64,000 bases of DNA from Prosopocoilus inquinatus (Eukaryota > Arthropoda > Insecta > Coleoptera > Lucanidae): positions 22,547,001 to 22,611,000 of the forward strand of contig CM069872.1 of the NCBI GenBank assembly GCA_036172665.1, given 5' to 3'. Shown one piece after another: positions 55,016 through 64,000 of this stretch. Position 1 is the stretch's first letter. The number at the start of each line of letters is the position of its first letter. The notes below the pieces were generated by a model. It searched no databases. It saw nothing but the letters and a program-made list of their open reading frames with translations, and was not told where the DNA came from. A program made the position numbers and the translations under genes.

Positions 55016-57590
55016 TTAATAGTAATATTTCTTTTTCATGTTATGACATAATTGAATAAATTTGCATCTGGATAAAACTTGCTGTGTTAGAAAGTGACTT
55101 AAATCTGCATTCTGATCCTTGATCTTTGAATAGTAGTGTCTGAAAATTATTTCCATTTCTGGAAAGAAGTTATATGTGCAAGGATTACAATAAAAGAGGC
55201 AATTTAGTTTATATGCTCTTAATTGTGTCAATAAAGCTACATTTGCCATTGATTGATCATATTTTTATAAACCTGTCGGTCTTATGCACTTGACACATGT
55301 TTTGGACTTTTAATTACTATTAATTATATTAATTATATAACCTGAGATATAGTATAACGAGTTACTTTCACTGTAATTAATTTTTACTAAAGGTATTTCG
55401 ACGGTATCTAGAACTTTGACTGCTCTAAGACAAGTTGCAGATACTTTAACGGTGTCTAAAAAATCTGTCAAGAACAATCTATCATCTTTACCATATAAAC
55501 TAATTGATTTCTCTTTAAGGTATTGTGATACAGATACAAGCTTTAAATTATTTTTAAACTGTAATCCTGTTGGCACAATTTGTTTAGCGCAAACAGTGCT
55601 GAATACATTTTCTATACAGTCTTGTGTAGAGCGTGATGTTAACACAAAAATATAGTTTTGATTATTCAAAAGGTGATCTTGAATATTTGAAACTGCTTGT
55701 ATAGAAAGCATAATTCTTGTCTCTGACGATTTCCGTGCTTTTGTTTCTCCAACATACAAATTATGAACAATCTGTATAACTGATCTTAAAAATTCTACAG
55801 CCTCCTTATAATTACATTCAGATATTTTACTTAAAGCAACAGCAGGATGTCTAAAGGTCATTAAAGAGAATCCCTTATGTATCAGTGATATAAACCAGGC
55901 ATCACAATAAATTTTATTTATCTACTCTCCTAAGAGTAATAAACCGCTGCTAACATCTTGGTTTATAACTTTTGATGCATTTGAGATCTTCGTCTTTTGA
56001 AAGTGATCAGAAAACAAATTTTCTCGTTTTAATTTTTGGTACTAATGAACACTGAAAATTTTCATGTTAATTAACTAATTCTTCGATATGACTAGCCTTA
56101 ATTTCATTTGTACGTAAATTATATTTAATTTACACTTCATTAGTGATATAGATGATTTTATTAGCCATCAAAATATATTTAATATTTTTAGAAAGATGAG
56201 GAACATCTGCAATAATAAAAATTTTACGAGAAGCATTAAAAGGATGAACAATAAAATTACTAAGATTTTCATAACGTCCTGCTATTATGCCTCATTTCTT
56301 CCATAATGATTTATTTGACGATCCCATATCAGAAGTTGTTTTTATCACATTCAAACCAATATTTTCAATTTTATAAATTATACTGAACCTCTTCAAAAAC
56401 TGCTCTATTAACAGATTTGCCTGCAACAAAATAAAATTCTTTTGATTTTAAAATTACATTTCACTAAAATCCATACTTGTAAAATAATATGTTCGTTTCC
56501 ATCTTGAACTAATTCCCACCACCATTATTACAAGAGCATTACGTGCAACACCATTATGGTGTGGTAATGTAACATTACCTATGTAATTTTTTGTCGCAGG
56601 ATAATACATGTTAGCTGACTTAACACTTCATCTAGTATGCCTGACTCAAATTTCAGATTCTGTAATCTGTGATTTAAAGTTCTTATGGATAGTAATAATA
56701 TACCTTGTTTTAAAAGTTCACCATATCCTGAAGAACCGCACGCGAATTTCAATTTCAATGCCTTCTGTACAGTTGGATTAGACTAAGTTTTAAAACGTTT
56801 AGATTTTGTAATTGCATGTATTTGATCAGTATTAAATACATGTTGCATTAATTGCACCTTCTCAGCTTTATTAGTTTGACGTAACATTGCAAGATGTTGT
56901 TTGTTTAATTTACCGTACTCTTTTTTAACATTGTCATATATTGGAAGAGTTTTGACGTTACTTATATTCTCAGCTTCTACAGCTTCATTCTTCATGTCAC
57001 CATCTTTTCTTCAACTGTCACTACCTGCCGACATGGATGTATTTTCCAATTTACTTGTTGAAGGTCCTGAAATAACAGGTACACTTCTTTGTTTTGGTTG
57101 CTTTCTTGTAATTTTCGATTTTATAAAAGAAAATAATGTTGAAACTGCATTACATTTTAATTTCTGCTTCCCATCTTCCCTTCTCTTTTCCCACATTGTG
57201 GGCTCAAAATGCACCTCACATAAACACAATAATTAGTGAATCACCATTTCTGTAATTAATTTTTAATCTTACCTCACAAAGTACTGAATGATCACTAGGT
57301 TTCCATTTATCACGTTTCATGTTTTTTGCATCCTACAGCTGAGCACGCTGACATGTTTTATATTTTATAAAATGGAGAGCAGAGGTAAAGTATAAAGTTT
57401 ATGAGAAATTATTCAAACAGCAAAGAATAATGTTTAAAATAAGATTATTGGAAACTAGGAATTTATTATAATACCAGCAATCATTCATAGTAAGAATACA
57501 AGCGAGAGACATGTACTGAAAAATTTAAAATAACTTACCAGATACTAACACGATGCCACCACAGTCTACCCTAACACTTCACTTTTTTTT
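55016..57590 (-). pseudogene. P-element/THAP9-like transposase, multi-exon relic
   Basis: THAP finger end: exon with KWKPSDHSVLCE (about 57330-57285), donor GTAAG, then VHFEPTMWEKRRED and AVSTLF (57229-57011). Coiled coil at 56995-56783. LKFACGSSGYGELLKQGI then TLNHRLQNLKFESGIL (56790-56640) is the block after the coiled coil in P transposases. Catalytic-region text such as TTSDMGSSNKS and IIADVPHLSKNIKYIL is readable across shifts near 56330-56170. STQDCIENVFSTVCAKQIVP and YYISGYIINI (55861-55310) are the C-terminal blocks, and 55249-55016 may be the tail. A possible first exon with donor GTAAGT ends near 57537. Many lesions; no inverted termini identified. Confidence 0.75.
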
Positions 57591-57599
57591 TCACTATCT

Positions 57600-58290
57600 T
57601 ACACTTATTTATTTTGTTATTATTATACTGGAATGTAAAGCGAGCAATTAAATTGCACTGAAACGCTGAAGCAAGAAAGATCTGCTTGGCCTGTTAACGG
57701 TTGATGTCAAACGATATTCACCCTTATAAGCTTCCGACCAATCATAAAGCGGACACTGTCTGTCTTTACCCTCTTCAGTCATTATTTATTTATTATAGGT
57801 ATTCTAACTGAGAGTAGGCGATCTATTTCGATGTGAACTCTCTGAATAAATATGTGAACAAATACATAGATACCTAAAAATTTAATAACCTAACTCAATC
57901 AATTTCTCCAGATGGATTATGTTTACACTTTACCAACGATTTAGTAAAAAAATATCGGCAATCAATCTATCTGTATATAATTAGTGAACTACAGTTTCTC
58001 CAAAACTGTAATAGTGTTTTCCGCTTCAATAAGGAATTAGCACGAAATTTAATAAATCAAACAACAAACAATTATTCTTAGCCGGAAAAGTCAACTGACA
58101 TATTTATTCAGTTATTTACAATACTTACAATAATTTATTTTGTTACAAATGCAATTACTTGTTCTGTTTTAGGTTCTTGCTGCTTTAAAGTTGTTGGGTC
58201 AAGGCAGCTATCAGAAATGTGTAGGATAAAATTATAATTTGCTGTTTGTCTTAGATTTCAATATGCCGTTGCCTTTCTGCATTTTGTGAC
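57600..58290. other. No gene recognised
   Basis: AT-rich. May contain the 5' end of the P/THAP9-like element near 57690-57790 and old DNA downstream of LINE-3. Small frames only. Confidence 0.4.
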
Positions 58291-58295
58291 AACCA

Positions 58296-58320
58296 AATTT
58301 TAATAATAATAATAATATTA
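58296..58320 (-). repeat. (TAA)n-like 3' tail of LINE-3
   Basis: TTTTAATAATAATAATAATA closes the 3' UTR. Simple-repeat tails instead of poly(A) are typical of I-like and some related LINEs. Confidence 0.6.
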
Positions 58321-58725
58321 ATCGCCCAACAGGAAATTTCCCAATTATAGGACGAAATGAGAATAACTTTAACAAAAATATATACAAAAAAAAATAACAA
58401 TAAAATACTTCGAACATGAAGAGAAAGATTAAACGTTGTCATAGAATATATCTTCATATAAGACATCAGCATTGCGACACATAGTGTAAAGTGGAGATTT
58501 TAAGCGCATATTAGTGTTAGCAGTTGGCAAGTGGAAGGTTTTGGCCCACCTGGAGTTAATGCGTGGCACTAACAGATTTAAAGAAGCTAGAATTTCACCA
58601 CAATCTATTTGGTTATGAAGTACCTTCCATATAAATCGGGCTCCCTGTCTATCACGGCGATGACTAAGTGATTGAAAGTTGTGCGTAAGCAGTAGACAAT
58701 CATAGTCAATACCTCTCGGTGGATA

Positions 58726-61200
58726 TTATCCACTGATTTTAAATGTAAGGAACTTAAGGAATCTGCGTTGTATACGTTCAATATCCAAACGATAGCAGTT
58801 ATATAACGGTGACCAAACTTGCGAAGCGTACTCCAATCTGCTAACAACCAATGAATTAAAAAGATACTTAAATATATTTACGTTGTTAAAATATTTAGTC
58901 GTACGTAAGACAAAACCATATAATTTGGAGGCTGTTGTAACTATATTACGTATGTGAACAGAAAAGCTAAGTAGGGAATCAAAGTTTACCCCAAAATCTG
59001 TAGTAAAATCCGTACGTGTTAGCTTTTGGTGATTTATTATATAGTCGACGATTAGTGGATGAAACTTCCTAGTGTAGGTAACAACACAGCATTTATTGAT
59101 ATTCAACTTTAAATAATTATTTAAACACCATTTAGCAACAGTATCAAGACACCGTTGAAGATCAGCACCTTCAGAAACACTAGAAACTGAGGCATAGATT
59201 TTAACATCATCCGCAAAGGCTAGAGCTCGGTCTTCAAGAGATATCAACAAATCATTAATGAATACAACGAACAGTAAGGGAGCCAAATTAGAGCCCTGTG
59301 GTACACCAGATGTTGCTAAATATTCATAAGAGTTGTAACCGTTGTAGAACACATAATTTATTCTGTTTGTTAAATATGACTTCATTAGACCTAATGCAGA
59401 GGACGTTATGCCAAAAGAACTTAATTTTTTAAGAAGAATGCCATGGTGCACCGTATCGAAAGCACTAGTGAGATCTGTATATATAACATCTACTTGACCC
59501 TGCTTATCAAGATGCTCAGAAATAAATTGCGTTATAGTGACTAAGTTCGTTGTAGTGGATCTACCGGAGACAAAACCATGTTGAGAAGATGCTATGAAAG
59601 ATCGAGTGTTATTAAAAATTTGCTGAAAGATAACTTTCTCAAAAATTTTAGCAAAATTATTTAAGATTGCTATAGGGCGATAGTTTTTTAACACTGCTTT
59701 ATCGTCCTTTTTATGAACAGGTATAACTCTAGCACGTTTCCAAGCATCTGGAAATGAAGATGTAGTAATGGCGAGGTAAATAATATACAGCAAGGGTTTA
59801 ACGAGTACATATCTCGCATCACGAACCAAAAAACTGGGAATCAGATCTTCACCAGCGGTAACTTTATCAGGAAACCTAACCATTATTTCTAATAAGTCAT
59901 CCTCAGTAACAGGTGAAAGATGAAAAAGAGGACAATTCGAATGGACTTCCTCAGATTCTGTTTAAACAGAGGTAGTTAAATAAATTTTAGAAAATAAATC
60001 AGCAAAACCATTAACAATATCCTGGGGACTATCATAGGATATATCATCAGAGAATAATTCGTTAGGGATCCGAGTAGTGCCTTGTCTCATGTGGACGTAT
60101 TGAAAGATTTGTTTAGGATTAGACAAAATAGACTCTTCCGTTTGACGCATATATGTTCTATAGGCAGAAGATATTTGAGTTTTACATAGAGCACGTAAAC
60201 GTTTAAATTCATTGAGATAAAACAAGTTATTTGTAGTCACCCATCTCTGTCGGTAGTTATCCTTTAATTTTAAATTAGCGATAATAGATCCTGTAAACCA
60301 CGGAGGATAAGCAGATTTACGAATGATATGTTGCGGAACTGATGTATCAAAAATATTATGCAGAATATTATGCAATAATTGAGTGCAAAGATTAACATCA
60401 GAGTTAGTTTCCACAGGAGTCCAGTCAATGTTAAGGAGTTTTTTATAGAGATAAAAGAAATTTGCTCTGCGAAAATTATATCTTTTGATCTGACCTACTG
60501 GAAAAGTAGATAGATCAGGGAACAAACCCTTAATAGTAAGAGCGAGAGCAAGGTGATACGAATCTTCTGAAACAAAGGGTACTTCTTCATGAGTAACTGC
60601 AAGTTCACATGTAAGATTTGACAAGACAAGATCCAGCAATTTGTCATCGTTATTGAGAACATTATTTAGTTGAAACAATTCTTGAGAGGCACAGAAATTT
60701 TGCAACAAACGCACTTTCAGGCAAGTTGAATTTAATTCTACAAACTTGGGAAGATTAAAATCACCAATAATAGTAATTAGTTTGTTAGTTGAAGAAACTT
60801 CAAGTGCATCAAGAAAGATCTCATAATCGCTAACGGATGTATTTGGTGGTATAAAATGAGGTCAAATAAAATGCAGTCGTGGAAAGCTGACATTTGCAAA
60901 TAATATAATCTATCGATGGGACAGATTCAAAGAAATGAGATGCATCAATTACCTCAAACTTAAGATTCTTAGAAATGCCTACAATGACACCGCCACCAGT
61001 TAACATATTTAAGGCATCATAATTTCTGTCACATCTGACAACATCATAATTGGGAGGAAATAATTCACTATAAGTAATTGAGTTGTTCAGCCAGGATTCA
61101 GTAATAATAATAATATCAAAGAAATGCTCACATGCATTGAGATAAAATTCATGGGTTTTAGTGCGTAATCCTCGAGAATTTTGATAATATATTTTTAAAT
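58726..61200 (-). pseudogene. LINE-3 ORF2: endonuclease and reverse transcriptase
   Basis: From 61200: LKIYYQNSRGLRTKTHEF and ITESWLNNSI (endonuclease start), GGGVIVGISKNLKFEV, a frame break near 60860, then TIIGDFNLP and the rest of the nuclease into 60714-59962, which ends at a stop. The 385-codon stretch 59883-58726 is reverse transcriptase: RVIPVHKKDDKAVLKNYRPI, GFVSGRSTTTNL, YTDLTSAFDTVHH, GVPQGSNLAPLLFVVFINDL, catalytic LAFADDVKIYA, and VNFDSLLSFSVHI. Only two or three lesions interrupt about 800 codons, so inactivation is fairly recent. Confidence 0.9.
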
Positions 61201-61224
61201 AATTGGGAATTTTGTTGGGCGAAT

Positions 61225-62064
61225 TCAGTTTAAATGATTAGAAGGAGAAACAATAGTTGGCACACCATTTTTGTACTTGATTCTCAAATTACTTTCACCG
61301 CTCGAGACACGACGCTGTAATTCATTCTTAGTGTGTTTATAAAACTCAATTTGAATGGGAGTGCGATCAGACGAAATAATGCAATTAATAAATTCTGTAG
61401 AATTTTTTAGTTGTGATGCATTCCGCAGGGCCTTTGTAACATTGCCAACCGAGGATAAGCAAACTTTGAGGGGACGACAACGATCTTTCTTAGTACCATC
61501 AAATTTACCAAGACGCATAGAATGAAAATCTTGATCATTTATATCATGTTTACGCAAGATCTTAGGGATATTAAGGGCATCGATATTTAACTGATCCCTA
61601 TCACTTGCTACTTGCTCCTCATTTAAACCAAAAATAATGATATTAGATGCACGCTTAACCCTCTCTGCTGATTCTTGCATAATTTTTTCAGGTTCTGACA
61701 AGTTGGCTAGAGCAGAATTTTCAAGTCGAGACAATTTAACTTGCAAGTCCGATACCTCATTCTCCAATGTTTTAATGCGCTCTGTGATTATTTGAAATTC
61801 ATTCTGTATAATTTCCATAACTTCGCTTTTAATTTCAGTTTAAAAAATATCGAATTGTTGTTTAATGACTGTCTCAATGAACGAAGCAGAGAGCTGATCA
61901 TTAGTGGGTGAGGGAGAATTACACCTTTGACATAACCAGGGTTTTTTAAACTGAATAAATGCAGTTAATTCAGCATCCGGCAGAGGTACACATTTTGTAT
62001 GTGCATGCTTTTTACATAATCCTGAACATTTAATGGATGGCGTAGTATAACTGGAGGTCAGCAC
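61225..62064 (-). pseudogene. LINE-3 ORF1: PHD-type finger, coiled coil and RNA-binding domain, one stop
   Basis: 62064 starts MLTSSYTTPSIKCSGLCKKH and contains C/H residues spaced like a PHD finger (C-x3-C, H-x4-C, W-x-C-x2-C at LCQRC). An in-frame TAA at 61840-61842 stops it; the same frame continues through a coiled coil (IKTLENEVSDLQVKLSRLEN) and an RRM-like domain (RASNIIIFGLNEE, DFHSMRLGKFDG, RPLKVCLSS) to a basic tail at 61225. PHD-bearing ORF1 proteins are known in some LINE clades. One base change explains the stop. Confidence 0.75.
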
Positions 62065-62164
62065 TTATTTTAATTTAAAACGGCAAAAACTGCCCAGATG
62101 ACTCGGACTATGAAGGAGTTTAGCAACTTAGATTTAAATGCCTAAGCTTGGAGAAACATACCAG

Positions 62165-62640
62165 CAGGAAGATAAAAATATGCCCACAGAGAAGTGAAAA
62201 AGTTACTCTACAATATGTTTCAAATTTTGCATGAAAAGTGGCCTCCTAATGACAGAAAGACAAGAAATATACGAGAACAACAACAAGCACACGTACACGC
62301 ACGAACACGCGAACAACGAATTTTTGCTGATATGTGGATTCAATTTCCAATACAAGAAGCAGATGAAATACAAATTAAAGCAGAATATGTTGCACAAATT
62401 GTGTTTACTAATAATAGTATTTTATAATTTTTTTTTTGACTTGTAGCTATGTGCGTAAGTTTAATTTTCAGGGCATTATTGACTGCATAGATTGTACTCA
62501 CATCTCAATACATCCTCCTCCCGTAGAACATCCAGAGCATCCTGGACTTGCATTTTATAACAGAAAAGATTTCTACAATTTAAATACTCTAATTGCATGT
62601 TTCTTAGCTGGTAGGATATGTCTTAACAAACTTTAATCAA
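62165..62640 (+). pseudogene. HARBI1-like (Harbinger) transposase exons
   Basis: An acceptor tract TTTTTTTTGACTTGTAG ends at 62446; the exon reads YVRKFNFQGIIDCIDCTHISIHPPP, where IDCTH contains the first catalytic Asp of Harbinger transposases, then HPGLAFYNRKDFYNLNTLI, the usual continuation. A piece upstream (62330-62400, MWIQFPIQEADEIQIKAEY) fits the preceding exon. The remaining catalytic parts are missing or unreadable downstream; RALAILNEAAGTPDF near 62785 could be a further scrap. Confidence 0.7.
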
Positions 62641-62875
62641 TAACATTTTGTAGATGTAGGAGTATACAGAGCCTTTCAAACATTCGAAAACACACACAGC
62701 AACAATTTCATGCGGGAATTTTTAAATTAATAACTACTGCATATTTTCATACTCAAATGTAATATGTAATTCTGGTTGTGGTTTAGAGCCTTGGCCATTT
62801 TAAATGAAGCAGCTGGTACTCCAGATTTCTAAATAAGTTCTAAATAATTCTGTGACGTAACATAATTCCCTGTGC

Positions 62876-64000
62876 AGTGGTTAGAAGCTAGTTCAGCCTG
62901 GTAGTAGTTTGAAAAGATTTTTGACTACTGATGTAGTTAGTCGTACCACTCACTTAAAGAATCGAGCTGTAAAATGACGGGAAAGAATAGGCAACGGAAA
63001 GATAAACGATCGAGTAAGGATGATGATGAGATCTCAGATGATATTGACTCATTAAGCAGTGACGTCGACTCTATCTTGGTAAATAGTATTGTTATAAAAA
63101 TTAACGACAATATATTTGATAAAATATATCAAAAGCTAGATCCTAAATTAGATGCAATATTAACATCTGTCGAGGAGCTGAATAAAACTTTATCTGCTAA
63201 TGATGTGAAGTTTGATGTAATTGATAAAAAACTGGATAGCCTAGAACAGTATACTGAGCACACGAACGAATACACCAATCAAACTGTTTTGGATATTTTT
63301 AATGGCACCATGGGACTTGATATTAAATTAGATGATTTAAATAGGAGTCATCGTGTCGGCATCTACAGAACTAGTCAACCTCGACCTATCATAGTTAAGT
63401 TTGTGTCCCATAGAAGTAAATCCCTTGTCTATAAAGCTGAGAAAACCCTAAAAGGATTACCCATATCTATCAAGGAGAATCTCACGAAGTTCAGACTTAA
63501 AATATTCCAGGAATCAAATCATGGTATTTCGTGAAAACCAAAAATTAATCGTCCGCTCAGTAGGTCATCTGACTCATATTGCTGCTTGATCGAACTATTC
63601 GTGCTAGGCTAATTGTTGCTGTGCGTAGTTTTCTTGCAAGTACTTCTTCTTAATGCGATTATTTATTTTATTTTAGCCGATCAAAGCTGAATGAAAAATT
63701 ACGTAAAATTTAGGATATTAATTGAGTATTCTTCATTTCTTGAATTGCTTATTTTTGTTTCATTTTGTCACAAGAGACTAGCTCCGACGTTGCATAAAAT
63801 AGTCTACTATTTTATAAATGATTTAGTAAATAATAGTATTATACATTTTAACACATCACGCTTTCAATATTTGACACAAAGGTTTTAAGTATGAACTAAA
63901 TTAAAAAAAAAATTGAATCAAGACAGTTCACACAGGTCTGACAGTTTAAACACACTTACTTTATTCTCCTGTTTCAATGCGCACCATATTGTGTTCATGA
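62876..64000 (+). mobile_element. LINE-4, 5' part
   Basis: Possible 5' end at CAGTGGTTAGAAGCTAGTTC (62876), a 98-base leader, then ORF1. After ORF1 the sequence to the window end shows no clear endonuclease, so the element is truncated, interrupted, or continues outside. A 65-codon frame at 63691 has no motif. Confidence 0.5.
62974..63534 (+). CDS. LINE-4 ORF1 (RNA-binding protein), possibly truncated
   Basis: 186 codons: a basic start (MTGKNRQRKDKRSSKDD), an acidic Ser/Asp region, a long coiled coil (about residues 45-105), then DDLNRSHRVGIYRTSQPRPI with IVKFVSHRSKS and LKGLPISIKENLTKFRLKIF, the C-terminal RNA-binding block shared with LINE-1 ORF1 here (DRCHRTGRP...). The RRM core between coiled coil and C-terminal block is short (TVLDIFNGTMGLDIKL), so an internal deletion is possible. 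A stop follows NHGIS where related ORF1 proteins go on. Confidence 0.65.
   Translation: MTGKNRQRKDKRSSKDDDEISDDIDSLSSDVDSILVNSIVIKINDNIFDKIYQKLDPKLDAILTSVEELNKTLSANDVKFDVIDKKLDSLEQYTEHTNEYTNQTVLDIFNGTMGLDIKLDDLNRSHRVGIYRTSQPRPIIVKFVSHRSKSLVYKAEKTLKGLPISIKENLTKFRLKIFQESNHGIS

Larger units (their letters stand above)
58296..62120 (-). mobile_element. LINE-3 (Jockey/I-type), near full length
   Basis: Minus strand: probable 5' end near 62120, ORF1 (62064-61225), ORF2 (61200-58726), 3' UTR, and a (TAA)n-type 3' tail at 58296-58320. It is the most complete LINE here: ORF1 has one stop, ORF2 two or three lesions. Target duplication not identified. Confidence 0.85.

Noticed and set aside
62203..62446. 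Three overlapping short frames on both strands
   Set aside because: Only the plus frame linked to the Harbinger exon has support; the others are shadows.
1..64000. tRNA or rRNA genes
   Set aside because: I scanned for tRNA B-box-like motifs and conserved rRNA text and saw none I could support; a tRNAscan run would be decisive.

Overview
This window is eukaryotic, AT-rich and almost certainly from an insect. The reasons are spliced genes with GT/AG introns, errantivirus-type gypsy elements with env, BEL/Pao, Jockey/CR1-type LINEs, Penelope-like elements, and many cut-and-paste families (mariner, hAT, PIF/Harbinger, MULE, P/THAP). The order of insect cannot be settled from this sequence. Nearly everything recognisable is a transposable element (TE). 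The best host-gene candidate is one terminal exon with a DM9/DUF3421-like domain (45183-45449, minus), plus scattered THAP, MADF and Myb/SANT-like gene pieces that could be host or transposon genes.

Layout. 1-2400: mariner relic split by a Harbinger-like non-autonomous element, then a copy of a repeat here called family A. 2403-7162: minus-strand errantivirus remnant (integrase plus env) whose env is split by a complete hAT element (2551-5224) with an intact 625-aa transposase frame. 7165-11990: degraded LINE-1 with a family A insertion. 12040-13700: family A copy with a hammerhead ribozyme, then AT-rich DNA. 13734-15660: MADF-type exon, a foldback MITE, and a broken zinc-finger gene. 16351-19190: PIF/Harbinger relic with two interdigitated opposite-strand genes. 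20694-32830: a THAP-type gene broken by a full-length young gypsy (20918-29515), a full-length hAT (29651-31962) and a MITE.

32923-41481: a BEL/Pao locus with an LTR-leader-gag...pol-LTR-leader order, carrying family A copies and a Myb/SANT-like gene. 42700-45080: P-like scrap and a large foldback element with a Penelope-type insertion. 45183-47685: DM9-like exon and a MULE with a FLYWCH-type transposase. 48880-53771: LINE-2 with a nested palindromic MITE. 53780-54990: Penelope GIY-YIG piece with hammerheads. 55016-57590: P/THAP9-like transposase relic. 58296-62120: LINE-3. 62165-62640: HARBI1-like exon. 62876-64000: 5' part of LINE-4.

The genes do not form a pathway; the story is nested insertion. 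Exact target-site duplications recovered here: TAA for the Harbinger-like element, CATTAAAT and ATAATTAC for the two hATs, CATG for gypsy, GCCGGAAT for the MULE, 11 bp for the Penelope piece, and 13 bp for family A. The most unusual signals are hammerhead ribozymes in at least two repeat families, a gypsy copy with near-identical LTRs but a catalytically broken integrase, a Harbinger whose transposase exon lies inside an intron of its opposite-strand partner, and a BEL copy followed by a second leader, as in a shared-LTR tandem array. All family names come from motif recognition by eye; no search was run.
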